Assembly (NCBI GenBank): GCA_030770545.1
Contig: CM061099.1
Location: 14,019,001-14,083,000 of the forward strand
Length of the DNA: 64,000 nucleotides
Direction: 5' to 3'
From: Macropodus opercularis
Taxonomy: Eukaryota > Chordata > Actinopteri > Anabantiformes > Osphronemidae
The notes under the pieces were generated by a model. That model was not told where the DNA came from. It saw only the letters and a list, made by a program, of their open reading frames with translations, and made no database searches. The translations under genes were made by a program, and so were the position numbers. Shown here piece after piece: positions 24,763 through 36,400 of the stretch (within the stretch, counting starts at the first letter, position 1; the number at the start of each line of letters is the position of its first letter).

Positions 24763-27320
24763 TTACACCATCCACACAATGTATTACGAGATCTACATAC
24801 TGTCTATTTTGAGATCTGAATAGAACCGCTAAATAGAAATGAACTACGGAAAGTAATATATCTTTATTATAAATTAACACTAGGAAATGACATGTTTAAT
24901 TGTATAACAATAAATACAGTCTTTTAAACAAATTAACAATAATGTTAATACATGATGAAGACAACGTGTTATTATAACATCTTAGTATTTTGATAACCTT
25001 ATCAGCAAGATCAGGAAATGTTGTTCCAATGTTACACCAATGTCACAAAAACAACCGACTATTATTTGAGCCACATTTTAAGGTTGAAGGTGAGTTTTAT
25101 ACCTGCTGGGTAACGGTTAACTGTAGAGTGTCATGGTTTTCTGTCTATGTGATCAACTTGGTCTTTCTTTCAGAGGCAGTTGAAGTTTCGAGACAAAAGC
25201 CTCCAGCAACGGTCTCACCTTTTATACTTCATAAGTAATATTTTAAGTGTTTATCTCAGTTTTGTTTTATTCTGTTGTTTTGACATTTTATTTTTAGCCA
25301 AACGGTTAATGAATAATAGCATTATAATAATAATATTATAATAATAATAATATTATATTAGTATTTCGGAGGGTTGTGAAGTATGAGGTTAAAGAATATT
25401 AAAAGAAGATAGACAGAAGACAGAAAGCGGTGAATATGTGAAATATTAACATCACTTAAGTCTCATTCTGTGAAGGTCTGCCTCTTGCTGATCTTCTTTT
25501 GCCCCTGGGACCAGGCGATGTCAGCGCTGTTGTGAGAGTTAAACTATTTTCAATGAGGCCTTAAGAAGAAGCCTCTACTGTCTTTTTCTTACAGGAGAGA
25601 GTGCTTTGGTGCAGTATGTAGATATTCTCTTCTGTAGCCCCACAGACGACCTTCATGTGACATTGTGATTTACTCTGCTTGTTCTTCTTTCTGTTTTTCT
25701 TTTTACGTGAGCGAATAACTTCCTGCTTCTCAACAGCCCAGTGGTTTAGATGCCAGTTGTTTTGCAATGTTACAGTCAAAAGACGCACTTCGCTGAATCC
25801 TGCTGCTCTGTTGCCTACACCAGGTGATGGTGAACCTCACGACTAGATTGATTCTCTGGAGGGGGAATGCACATTTCACCCTACCCCACAGAAAATGTAT
25901 TCATGACCTTTTGCTCCCGAAACAGGGTTGTATGTTGCAGACTGGTGTAGTTCTGTGTTACAAGAATAATATTCACAGACAATCTGTTGCGTTGGAGTCT
26001 TTATTGTGTCACTGGTTTCCACAACTTCACTATAAATGCAGCCTTTGTGTTGCGTAAAACCTCAGGCTTTTTAGATGGACACTACAGCTGCATTAAGTTG
26101 AAGTTGTATGAATCCGTAATACAATACTTCAGGCGAATTTGTGCCTCTGACAGGCGTTTGCGGCGTTTCTCAAGTTGGTCCCTCCCTTTTGCTATGTCGG
26201 GGTCTTCCTGAAGCAGTTGCTCAACTTGCTCCGTGTCCTGAAGCTTCTGCAGCATCACCCTGTTCAGCTTGATGCCTGATTCCTGCAGCATGTGGTAGTG
26301 GATCACCAGTGGGATCTGGTCAGCCAGACGCTGAACAAGAATCTAGTTTGGAGAGAAGACACACGATGCTTTAGATTTTTCTTTCCAACCTAAAATGTTA
26401 TGAAGCATTTCAACTATACTTACTTCATAATAAGACTTTATATGTCTCATCATTTCTTTCAGCGTGGCCTCGGAATCAGTGATTTGTTTTTGTCCGTTAG
26501 GAGGCGACACTGCTTTTAATGCCTTCAAATATGTCTTGTCCTGGGTGTAAACTGTCAGCTCCATCCTAAACTGAGTCCTCAACATTGACTCTGCTGCTTT
26601 CGCTTCGCTCTCGCTGATATCCTCAATCACCCTCTGAAGATCAAATATACAAGTAAATATTCAGCAATGTTTAGTGATATGGTTACATCAGCACCTGACT
26701 GTGATTGTTTCACCTGAGCACTTTTGATGAGATGGGGAAGTCCAATAAAGTTGCTCTCTGCCATCTTAAACATCAGTTGTTTCACAATTTCTAAAAGAAA
26801 TCCAACATGAAATAAAAAATTCATGGTCAAATCGTGTCAGAATGCAATCACATATTCAGATGGTCTGTACAGCGTGATAACACATACCTGCCACGTCCTT
26901 TAGTTTTAGGACAGCTGGTTCTTCCAGCTGTTTGATCTGGGTCTGCATCATGTTCAAGAAGGTCTTGTAGTTGATAAAACATGGAAGTTCTCTTCCACGG
27001 TACTTTTGTTCGAACTGAGAGACATCACGCATCACGCACGAGTGTCTGTACGAGTGCAAGGATTGGCTGACTGACGGTAAGCGTATCGCATCACTTCCTG
27101 TCACCGAGGTTTCCTGCTGGTCTGTTGCTGGTCGCAGCAGCGTTTTTTGCTAAACAAATCTCCTCACTTTTATCTCTTTACTGTTGTTTTTCTAACTTAC
27201 TTCGAGTGCCTAAGGGTCGCACGCTTGTAATACTCAAGCACCTTATTCCCCTCTCATTAAAAGCACTGCTAATTTCGTAGCTTTCTGGTCTTTTCGGCTA
27301 AGCTAGCTTAACTTTCTGCC

Positions 27321-28181
27321 ATGGCTTCCCTGTCTTCTCCTTCTTTTTCTTGCTCGGTGTGCCTTATGTTTAGCTCGTCCTCTGCCTCCATTAGTGTTAA
27401 TGGTATCTGTAATAAGTGTGAGATAGTGGCAGCGCTGGAGGCGAGGCTGACTGATTTGGAATCTCGGCTCCGCACTGTGGAAAACCAGTCAGCTAGTCAG
27501 GTCCCGCTAGCTAGTGCGGAGCCTCCTAGCTTAGCTGCTAATCGTCCCTCAGTGGGTCCCGAGCAGCCGGGATGTGACTGGGTGACGGTTCGTAGGAGTC
27601 GTAGTTCTAGGCAGTCGCCCACGGTTCACCACCAGCCGCTTCACGTTTCAAACAGATTTTCCCCACTCAGCGACACACCCGCTGAGAAACCCACCCTGAT
27701 CATTGGTGACTCCATAGTCAGAAACGTGAAGTTAGAGACGCCAGCGGTCATAGTTAAGTGCATCCCTGGGGCCAGAGCGGGCGACATCCAGTCTTACCTG
27801 AAGCTCCTGCATAAGGATAAGCGTAAATACAGTAAGATCGTAATACACGCAGGAACTAATGACTCCCGGTTACGCCAATCGGAAGTCACTAAAACTAACA
27901 TTGAGTCGGTGTGTTCGTTTGCCAAAACGATGTCGGACTCCGTATTTTTCTCTGGACCCCTCCCCAATCTGACCAGCGACGACATGTTTAGCCGCCTGTC
28001 GTCGCTTCACCGCTGGCTGTCTAGGTGGTGTCCAGCAAACGATGTGGGCTTCGTAGACAATTGGAGCAGTTTTTGGGGAAAACCTGGGCTGATTAGAAGA
28101 GACGGCGTCCATCCCACCTTGGATGGAGCGTCTCTGCTCTCTAGTAACATGGCCAAGTTGATTAGACTCCCTAAACCATGA
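27321..28181 (+). CDS. L2-1 ORF1 protein with SGNH-esterase domain
   Basis: 286 aa, starting at ATG in a strong GCCATGG context. Residues about 10-35 carry two Cys-x2-Cys pairs (CSVC, CNKC); a short coiled coil follows (ALEARLTDLESRLRTVE); the C-terminal half is an SGNH/GDSL-type hydrolase with GDSI, GTND and DGVHP blocks. Esterase ORF1 proteins are known in CR1 and some L2 elements, where the role is RNA or membrane association during retrotransposition. It ends in TGA, and ORF2 continues in the same frame after that stop. Confidence 0.92.
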   Translation: MASLSSPSFSCSVCLMFSSSSASISVNGICNKCEIVAALEARLTDLESRLRTVENQSASQVPLASAEPPSLAANRPSVGPEQPGCDWVTVRRSRSSRQSPTVHHQPLHVSNRFSPLSDTPAEKPTLIIGDSIVRNVKLETPAVIVKCIPGARAGDIQSYLKLLHKDKRKYSKIVIHAGTNDSRLRQSEVTKTNIESVCSFAKTMSDSVFFSGPLPNLTSDDMFSRLSSLHRWLSRWCPANDVGFVDNWSSFWGKPGLIRRDGVHPTLDGASLLSSNMAKLIRLPKP

Positions 28182-28187
28182 CCCAGA

Positions 28188-31100
28188 GTGGAGCCCAGGA
28201 CGCAGAGTCGCAGTCTTACACGCCTCTCTGCAGACTCTCAGCCGCCACCCGCTCGTAGCTGTAACACTCCCATCGAGACTGTGTCTGCTCCCCGACCACC
28301 TAAATTATATAAATCACAAATAAATAAAAGAGGAGTGATTCACAGGAATCTAATAAACATCAAGACAGCTCCTCTTACAGAACAAAGTAACAATAAAATA
28401 ATTAAATGTGGTCTATTAAATATCAGATCTCTCTCTTCTAAATCTCTGTTAATAAATGACTTGATAAGTGACCATCACATAGATTTATTTAGTCTCACTG
28501 AAACCTGGCTGCAGCAGGATGAATACGTTTGTCTGAATGAGTCAACTCCAACCAGTCACATCAACCATCATATTCCTAGAAGTTCAGGTAGAGGTGGAGG
28601 AGTAGCAGCAATATATAACTCAGATTTATTAATTATTCCTAGCCCTAAACATAACTATAATTCTTTTGAGAGCCTCACTCTGAGCCTTTCTCACTCAGAC
28701 TGTAAAACCCAGAAACCAGTTGTGTTCTGTGTTGTCTACCGTCCTCCTGGTCCATATTCAGAGTTCTTAACTGAATTCTCAGAGTTTTTATCTAACTTAG
28801 TTCTCAGCACAGATAAAGTGATTGTAGTGGGCGACTTTAACATTCATGTAGATGTTGACAGTAACTGTCTCAACATTGCATTTAATTCACTACTGGATTC
28901 TATTGGTTTTAGTCAGCATGTGAATGAACCCACTCACTGTCTTAATCATACTCTCGATCTTGTCCTGACTTATGGGGTTGAGATTGATCATTTAAAAGTT
29001 CTGCCTCAAAACCCTCTGTTATCTGACCATTTCTTAATAAAATTTGAATTTACCATAACAGACCTGACAACAGTTGGAAATAAGTTCTATTACAGCAGAT
29101 GTTTATCTGATGATGCTGTTATTAGATTTAAGGAGATGATTCCATCATCTTTTGTCTCATTCCCTTGTAGCTACACAGAGGAGAGCAGTCATCTGAATCA
29201 TGAGCAGGTAGATTGTCTTGTTGATGGTGCTGCAGCTTCACTGCGTACAATTTTAGACACTGTTGCTCCTCTGAAGAAGAAGCCAGTGAATCAGAGGAGG
29301 TTAGCTCCATGGTATAACTCAGAGATCCGCAGCCTTAAGCAGAGGACTCGAAAACTAGAAAGATTGTGGCGTTCCAACAAATTAGGTGAATCCTGTCTAG
29401 CATGGAAAAACAGTTTAATACTATATAAAAAAGCACTTCGGGTAGCTAGAACCACATACTATTCATCATTAATTGAGGAAAATAAAAACAACCCCAGGTT
29501 TCTTTTCAGCACTGTAGCCAGGCTGACTAAGAGTCATAGTTGTGTTGAGCCTAGTGTCCCTTTAAATCTCAGCAGCAACGACTTTATGAATTTCTTTACC
29601 AATAAAATCATAACCATTAGAGAAAAGATTCATCAGAATCTGTCAACAAAAGTCATAAACCGATCTGCAGATCCAACAGCCTTAGATCTGCTGGTTAGAC
29701 CTATGTCTTACTTAAACTGTTTTTCCCCCATAGATCACACTGAGTTAACTTCAATAATTAACTCTGCTAAACCAGCTACTTGTCTCTTAGACCCAATCCC
29801 AACCAGATTACTCAAAGAAATTCTTCCATTAATCAGCACGTCCATATTAAATCAAATCAACCAATCGCTGGTTACAGGCCACGTACCACAGGCTTTTAAA
29901 GTTGCTGTGGTCAAACCTTTATTGAAAAAACCTACTCTTGACCCTAGAGAACTTGCAAATTATAGGCCTATATCCAATCTGCCCTTTATTTCTAAAGTTC
30001 TTGAAAAAACCGTAGCTAAACAATTATGTGACCACTTGCGTAGAAATGACCTATATGAAGATTTCCAGTCAGGATTCAGATTACATCATAGCACAGAAAC
30101 AGCTCTGATTAGAGTCACTAATGATCTTCTCACAGCTTCAGACAATGGTCTAGTTTCTGTACTTGTCCTGTTAGATCTTAGTGCAGCATTTGATACGATA
30201 GATCACAAGATTCTATTGCAGAGACTGGAACATAGCATTGAGATTAAAGGAAAAGCACTGGAATGGTTTAAGTCTTATCTGTCGAACAGATTCCAATTTG
30301 TCCATGTTCATGATCAATCTTCCATCCGCACAGGAATTAACTTTGGAGTTCCACAGGGTTCTGTGCTTGGTCCAATACTTTTCAGTCTTTACATGTCTCC
30401 CCTTGGTAATATTATTAGAAAACATTCTATAAATTTCCACTGCTATGCAGATGATACTCAGTTATATTTGTCCATGAAACCAGAGGAAACAAACCAATTA
30501 GTCAAACTTCAAACTTGTTTAAATGATATCAAATCCTGGATGTCCCATAACTTTCTCCAACTGAATTCAGATAAAACTGAGGTTATTATAATTGGTGCTA
30601 AAAACCAGAGAGACTCTTTATTGAATCAGATTGTTACTCTGGATGACATAACGTTAGCTTCAAGTTCTACTGTGAGGAACCTTGGTGTCATTGTTGACCA
30701 AGATCTGTCCTTTACACCATATATTAAAGAAATCTCTAGAACCGCCTACTTCCACCTGAGGAATATTGCTAAAATTAGGAGCATCCTCTCACAGAGTGAT
30801 GCTGAAAAATCAATCCATGCATTTGTTACCTCTAGGCTGGACTACTGTAACTCGCTACTCATAGGTTGTCCCAATAACTCTTTGAAAATCCTCCAATTGA
30901 TTCAAAATGCTGCAGCCAGAGTTCTGACTGGACTTAGGAAGCGAGATCACATTTCTCCAACATTAGCTTCTCTGCATTGGCTCCCTGTCAAAACTAGGAT
31001 AGAATTCAAAATTCTTCTCCTCACCTACAAAGCTCTTCATAATAAAGCTCCATCTTATCTTAAAGACCTCATCGCTCCTTATGCTCCCAACAGAACGCTT

Positions 31101-31286
31101 CGTTCTCAGAGCGCTGGTCTGCTTGTGGTTCCTAGAGTTTCTAAATGTAGAACAGGAGGCAGAGCATTTAGCTACCAAGCTCCTCTCCTATGGAACCAGC
31201 TTCCAGTCCAGGTTCGAGAAGCAGACACCCTCTCTAGTTTTAAAACTAGGCTTAAAACCTTTCTTTTTGACAAAGCGTATAGTTAG
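28188..31286 (+). CDS. L2-1 ORF2: endonuclease and reverse transcriptase
   Basis: About 1,032 codons. Residues about 75-285 form an APE-type endonuclease (LNIRSL, TETW at 104-107, GDFN at 215-218, SDH at 279-281). The reverse transcriptase follows (NYRPISNLPF, LDLSAAFD at about 662-669, GVPQGSVLG from 720, YADD at 753-756). The C-terminal part holds the usual LINE region and ends before the stop at 31286. There is no ATG between the ORF1 stop and the endonuclease domain; the listed first codon is GTG. Expression therefore needs readthrough of the in-frame TGA, reinitiation or a non-AUG start. Confidence 0.92.
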   Translation: MEPRTQSRSLTRLSADSQPPPARSCNTPIETVSAPRPPKLYKSQINKRGVIHRNLINIKTAPLTEQSNNKIIKCGLLNIRSLSSKSLLINDLISDHHIDLFSLTETWLQQDEYVCLNESTPTSHINHHIPRSSGRGGGVAAIYNSDLLIIPSPKHNYNSFESLTLSLSHSDCKTQKPVVFCVVYRPPGPYSEFLTEFSEFLSNLVLSTDKVIVVGDFNIHVDVDSNCLNIAFNSLLDSIGFSQHVNEPTHCLNHTLDLVLTYGVEIDHLKVLPQNPLLSDHFLIKFEFTITDLTTVGNKFYYSRCLSDDAVIRFKEMIPSSFVSFPCSYTEESSHLNHEQVDCLVDGAAASLRTILDTVAPLKKKPVNQRRLAPWYNSEIRSLKQRTRKLERLWRSNKLGESCLAWKNSLILYKKALRVARTTYYSSLIEENKNNPRFLFSTVARLTKSHSCVEPSVPLNLSSNDFMNFFTNKIITIREKIHQNLSTKVINRSADPTALDLLVRPMSYLNCFSPIDHTELTSIINSAKPATCLLDPIPTRLLKEILPLISTSILNQINQSLVTGHVPQAFKVAVVKPLLKKPTLDPRELANYRPISNLPFISKVLEKTVAKQLCDHLRRNDLYEDFQSGFRLHHSTETALIRVTNDLLTASDNGLVSVLVLLDLSAAFDTIDHKILLQRLEHSIEIKGKALEWFKSYLSNRFQFVHVHDQSSIRTGINFGVPQGSVLGPILFSLYMSPLGNIIRKHSINFHCYADDTQLYLSMKPEETNQLVKLQTCLNDIKSWMSHNFLQLNSDKTEVIIIGAKNQRDSLLNQIVTLDDITLASSSTVRNLGVIVDQDLSFTPYIKEISRTAYFHLRNIAKIRSILSQSDAEKSIHAFVTSRLDYCNSLLIGCPNNSLKILQLIQNAAARVLTGLRKRDHISPTLASLHWLPVKTRIEFKILLLTYKALHNKAPSYLKDLIAPYAPNRTLRSQSAGLLVVPRVSKCRTGGRAFSYQAPLLWNQLPVQVREADTLSSFKTRLKTFLFDKAYS

Positions 31287-31878
31287 AGATGGTTCTGGTC
31301 ACCCTGAACCATCTCTTAGTTAAGCTGCTATAGACTTAGACTGCTGGGGGACGTCCTTTATTGACTGAGCTCTTTTTTCTCTTTTTCTTCTATCCACTAA
31401 CATGCCTCCATTTCCACATGTGACTAACTTTGTCCCTTTTCTCTCCTAGTTGTGCTTCTCCCCTTCTGTCTCTCTCTATCCTCATCTACAGGTATCATCA
31501 GACTCAGAGTCGTGTGTCTCCAGTGTTCAGTTGCTGGTCCAACCATCCTGCCTGTGTTCTGTTGCTGCTTGTTTTGTTGTTGTGGTTGTGTTCTTTTCTC
31601 TCTTGTCTATCCCCTCACCCCAACCGGTCAAGGCAGATGGCCGCCCACACTGAGCCTGGGTCTGCTGGAGGTTTCTTCCTCGTTAGAGAGGGAGTTTTTC
31701 CTCTCCGCTGTCGCTATTTAACTGTACAATTTATCGATTGGCTACAATTAAAAGCTTGCTCTATGTGGGAATTGTTGGGTTTAGTTGTGTAAGGTCTTAA
31801 AACCTTACTTGTAAAGTGCCCTGAGATAACTGATGTTGTGAATTGGCGCTATATAAATAAAGTTGAATTGAGTTGAAT
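31287..31878 (+). other. L2-1 3' UTR and tail
   Basis: Non-coding 3' region. The last roughly 60 bp (GTGCCCTGAGATAACTG ... GCGCTATATAAATAAA) match the conserved 3' end of fish L2 elements, which the reverse transcriptase recognises. Short ORFs inside it are not supported. Confidence 0.85.
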
Positions 31879-32422
31879 TGAATATTCCCGTTAACTGTAA
31901 CAGTAACACAGTTGAAGATGAAGCAGACAAAAGAAATGAAGTAGACAAATCTTGATTAATAGCAGTTACTGTATAGAGCAAAACATGTGCTGAACTTGGG
32001 AAGGCAAAAAAAGTTGACATCATTTCTTAATTAGTGTTTTAAACAAAGAATAATGAAAAGAAAAACTAAAGTCTGACAGAACACCTTTGGGGTATTTTGA
32101 AGCAAAAGGTAATGAAAGATTTAAATGAATGAATGAAAAAGGTTTCATTGCACTTACATGTTGCTCCAGAGTCTTGTATCATCTGTCTCCATGCATCAAA
32201 CTCACGTCTGAGTATGAAGAACATATTGAACCCGTCTCCTAAAATTCTATGAAAAGTCGATGAGGTCAATGCAGGGACGCACCTTCTCCTCGAACTGTTG
32301 GTTCAGGCTGTTCATGGCGACTGGATCTGTCCAGAAGCTGTGAGGTTTAGACTGTTACAGGATGCCGACGCTGTGAGTGAGTGAGGCAGTGATGCTCACA
32401 CCGGCTGAGGCAGATTCACTTA

Positions 32423-32436
32423 GGTTTCGTTTCTTT
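32423..32436 (-). promoter_or_regulatory. ISRE of truncated Mx, copy 4
   Basis: Identical 14-mer upstream of the copy whose exon 9 is split by the L2. An induced transcript could run into the antisense L2. Confidence 0.7.
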
Positions 32437-33411
32437 AACTTTCATTACTATGCGTCAAGTTATTTTTATTACAGCTTCCACAGTTAGTCACTAGGTTAAG
32501 ATCAGACCTTGGATCAGGACTAAAATTCACACAGCAGCATATGTGCATACAGTTAAATGAGCTCCACCAACAAACCTCCAAGAACAAACAGCAGCATTTG
32601 ATAAATGTCTTTATATTGATGTAAACTGACTCAGGTTTCAGTGTGAAGCACACAGAAACAGGTTTTCTCTGTTGTTGTCAGTAAACAGTCATGAAATATC
32701 TTAATGATGTTGCCCCAAACTCAAAGAAAGGACTGACATGTCAAATGTTCATGCCTTGAGAACCAACAAATGTCACCACCACCTGGAGCAGTGTAACAAA
32801 ACGTTGACATGAAGGCTTCACTCCACTCTTCACATTTCACTGCTGCATTGTAACCTGCATGGGTTTACTACAGAAGAGAAACAAAACAACCTTGACAATG
32901 TCGCCATCTTGTGGCTGCAGGGCATCACTAGTATCATGTGGTCTTTCTCTTAGAGAACATGGAGCTGAAGCTTGGTGCCTGTTTATTCCTTAGTTTTTTT
33001 GGAGCTAGCTGTTGGCTGTTGTGCAGAGTAAACTGTGTTTAGCAGACACAGAAAACCAGCTAGAACATCTAAGACCTGCTGTTGTGGATAGAGCTCAGAA
33101 AAGCAGCCAGACCATGTCAGAACGCTCCCTTTAAGTTTGGACTTAGTTGCATTTGGACTTCGTTTTCTGTTACTTGAGTTTTTTAGTCAGTTATAGGATC
33201 CATCGCTGGCTAAACACACCTCATCTCAGTTCATCACAATCAAATGGACACAGATAACCTGGCAAGTATTTCAAAAGCATTATTTATTCTCTTATTGTTC
33301 AAATTCACTGTAGACACATTTTCTAAAGATACAAAAAACTGCATATTTTATTAAACTGTACATTTCAAAATGAAAAAAGTCACAGACTCCAGCACATACA
33401 TTCAGTCTTAT

Positions 33412-36400
33412 CTAATGCAAAAATTCAACAATAACACATTTAGGTTGACAAGAAAACTGCAGACGATGGCTCTGGCTCTGGCGTCGATGTAAACCATCCT
33501 CCAGCTCATCAGGAGGAAAAAGGTTCCAGTCTAAGGAAGAGAACAGAGATGATGCCCAGGTATCAGGACCAGAATATCAACGAAAACAACAACAAAAAGC
33601 AGAATCACACTAGATTTTCACATCTACTCTACATGAGATCATAAGATTAAATCAATTGACTTATATACGTGCTAAGCCACACTTCACACTGGCCTCCAAC
33701 CTTTTCTCTTCCTTCCTCTGAATATAATAAAAAGGGGACTAATTATTATTTTTACATAAAATTTTATTGTAAATAAAAATGTATTTGCTTGTATATTCTC
33801 CAAAGTCAAGTAGAAGTCTAGCAAGAAAATGTGAGTGGAAGACTGGATATCACAATAAATCTGTTAAAAAATTGGATAAAATATTTACCTTCCGCATGAG
33901 CTGCTCCAGGTTTGGTGTTGGCCTCCAACCTCTTCTCCTCCTTTCTCTGCATCTACATGTGAATAAAAGTCGTAATTTTTAAATTATTAAACATTTCTGC
34001 TCAACTACCTTCTTCCAAGTCAAGTGCCAGAATAAAAAGAGCTGAAGATTGAACATCTCATTAAACCTGTCAAAACATTAGATACCGTTATATTCACCTT
34101 CCGCATGAGCTGCTCCAGGTTTTGTGCTGCCGTCCAAACTCGTCTCCTTCCTCTAAACCTGTAATGTACAATAAGCACAGTTAATTTTCTATTTGCATTC
34201 AATTTAAATGTAAAACAACAACAACAGCCACAATAAATCTGTAAACTGTGACTATATGACATACTGCTGTAATAAGAGGAATTCTAACACTCCTAGCTCT
34301 GACCAACCAGTCAGGCTCACCATCGCTGTGAAGAAAGACTGTCATGTTACCTGCCCCGCCAGACGCTAGGGCTACTTGCATGAGGTGTCGACAGCCCTGC
34401 CAGACGCAAAACGCAGCCTTCAGGGTGAAAGAAACGTCGAACCGACCACCATGCTGAAATATAAAAAGAAATAAAAACAGTTTCAGCAACAGCATGAGGT
34501 GATCTGGGTTTTGTGTTGGCCTCTAACCATATAAATGTGAAATGTATATAAGTACAGTGAAGTTGTATATGTGCAACACATTTGAATGTAAAAAAACACA
34601 AAGACAATCACAATTAATCTGTAAACTGTGACTATATGAAATACTGCTGTAATAAGATTAAATCTAACACTCACCTTTCTGTCCACAGTCAACAGCTACT
34701 GAAGCAGGTCAATGGAAAACACGGTCAGTAAATCAGTGGCCTTGACCAGGACTAGGACTACAGACAACCATGTGCCCCCCTATAACACATGATGTTGCAG
34801 TCCACTCCTTTTCTGCCACTGAGGAGCTTCACTGGGAGGACACGACGCACGTCTCCAGCATCACCATCGCTGTGAAGAAAGACTGTCATGTTACCTGCCC
34901 CGCCAGACGCTAGGGCTACTTGCATGAGGTGTCGACAGCCCTGCCAGACGCAAAACGCAGCCTTTAGGGAGAAAGAAACGTCGAACCGACCACCATGCTA
35001 AAATATAAAAAGAAATAAAAACAGTTTTAGCAAGAGCTTGAGGTGATCTGGGTTTTGTGTTGGCCTCTAACCATATAAATGTGAAATGTATATAAGTACA
35101 GTGAAGTTGTATATGTGCAATACATTTGAATGTAAAAAAACACAAAGACAATCACAATTAATCTGTAAACTGTGACTATATGAAATACTGCTGTAATAAC
35201 ATTAAATCTAACACTCACCTTTCTGTCCACAGTCAACAGCTACTGAAGCAGGTCAATGGAAAACACGGTCAGTAAATCAGTGGCCTTGACCAGGACTAGG
35301 ACTACAGACAACCATGTGCCCCCCTATAACACATGATGTTGCAGTCCACTCCTTTTCTGCCACTGAGGAGCTTCACTGGGAGGACACGACGCACGTCTCC
35401 AGCACCAGTGTGACTGTACTTACCTCTGACCAACCAGTCAGGCTCACCATCGCTGTGAAGAAAGACTGTCATGTTACCTGCCCCGCCAGACGCTAGGGCT
35501 ACTTGCATGAGGTGTCGACAGCCCTGCCAGACGCAAAACGCAGCCTTCAGGGAGAAAGAAACGTCGAACTGACCACCATGCTGAAATATAAAAAGAACGC
35601 AAACAGGTCCCAGCGCCAGATGCTACCTGGGACGGGAGCTGCCCCGCCAGACGCGAAGGCTAGTTCTCAGGGTCAAAAGCTTCATTCAAGTTATAAAACC
35701 ACAATTTGAAAAGACAAAGAAATTGCAAAGACAGGCCCCAGTGCCAGGCGCCATCTGGGGTGTCCTGTCACATACAAAGACAGTGGGACAAACTGGCCCT
35801 GCAAGGCGCAAAGGCCAGTCATCCATGGATGAAAGGTTACTGCTCCTATTGTGCCAGATGCTCAGGTGTAAAATCTGTGGTTTTGCACCCTTTAGCACAG
35901 GGATGGACAATCCTGGTCCTCCGGGGCCACTGCCCTGCTGGTTTTCCAACTCTCCCTGCTGATTACCTTGATCAGCTGTGTCAATGATCAGGTAAGGTCA
36001 GTCAATTAGCGGCTGCTCATCAAGCTAATCAGTAGTAGCCAGCGAAGGGACAATTGGTAAATCAGCAGGACAGTGGCCCTGGAGGACCAGCAATGGACAC
36101 CCCTGCTTTAGAGCAATGTTAGTCTGAGACACTTAGTCATCAGACCCACCTTGGCCTCTTAGAAGCAGGTCCCTCCTCATCATCGTCATCCCTACCTCTA
36201 CCGCTGGAAGAAGATGAAGAAACCAGCTCCGCTTCGTCCTCAAAAGATGCAGCGGACCCAAAGGAGCTGGCTCCATCATCCTCCTCACCCTCGCTGTCCA
36301 CTCCAGAGTCCGAGTCCATGTCCAAGTCCTGAAAAACAGGAGGAGGGACATGACCAGCACGGGGAGCACAACAAGGGCCACGACAGGGAGGGTCAGCAGG

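Larger units (their letters stand above)
27031..31878 (+). mobile_element. Full-length L2 (LINE-2) retrotransposon, L2-1
   Basis: About 4.85 kb, inserted in exon 9 of truncated Mx copy 4. Parts: 30 bp of 5' filler (27031-27060) not found in the other L2, a 260-bp 5' UTR, ORF1 27321-28181, ORF2 28188-31286, and a 3' UTR ending GGCGCTATATAAATAAAG then a (TTGAA)n-like tail, the hallmark of fish L2. The TGAA of the tail overlaps the target sequence TGAATATTC. No clear target-site duplication. Both ORFs are intact. Confidence 0.95.
18099..31994 (-). repeat. Tandem array unit, copy 3, carrying L2 insertion
   Basis: Same unit as copies 1 and 2, lengthened to 13,896 bp by a full-length L2 at 27,031-31,878. 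Removing that insertion restores the 9.05-kb period. No sister copy has the insertion, so it post-dates the amplification of this unit. Confidence 0.97.
26082..32315 (-). pseudogene. GTPase-deleted Mx, copy 4, exon 9 split by an L2
   Basis: Exon 12 26082-26342, exon 11 26424-26633, exon 10 26714-26790, exon 9 26888-27030 plus 31879-31894, fused exon 1/8 32158-32315. The L2 (plus) sits inside exon 9, leaving 16 nt of the exon on its far side; the two parts add to the normal 159 nt. No normal transcript of this copy is expected. Confidence 0.92.

Noticed and set aside
27024..27037. Direct repeat ATCACGC ATCACGC as a target-site duplication of L2-1
   Set aside because: Both copies are on the 5' side; none follows the tail at 31,879, so it is better explained as filler copied from the target.
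31430..31792. 120-codon frame in the L2 3' UTR, seen in both elements
   Set aside because: Lies after ORF2 in the non-coding 3' region of a LINE and is low in complexity; not a known L2 protein.
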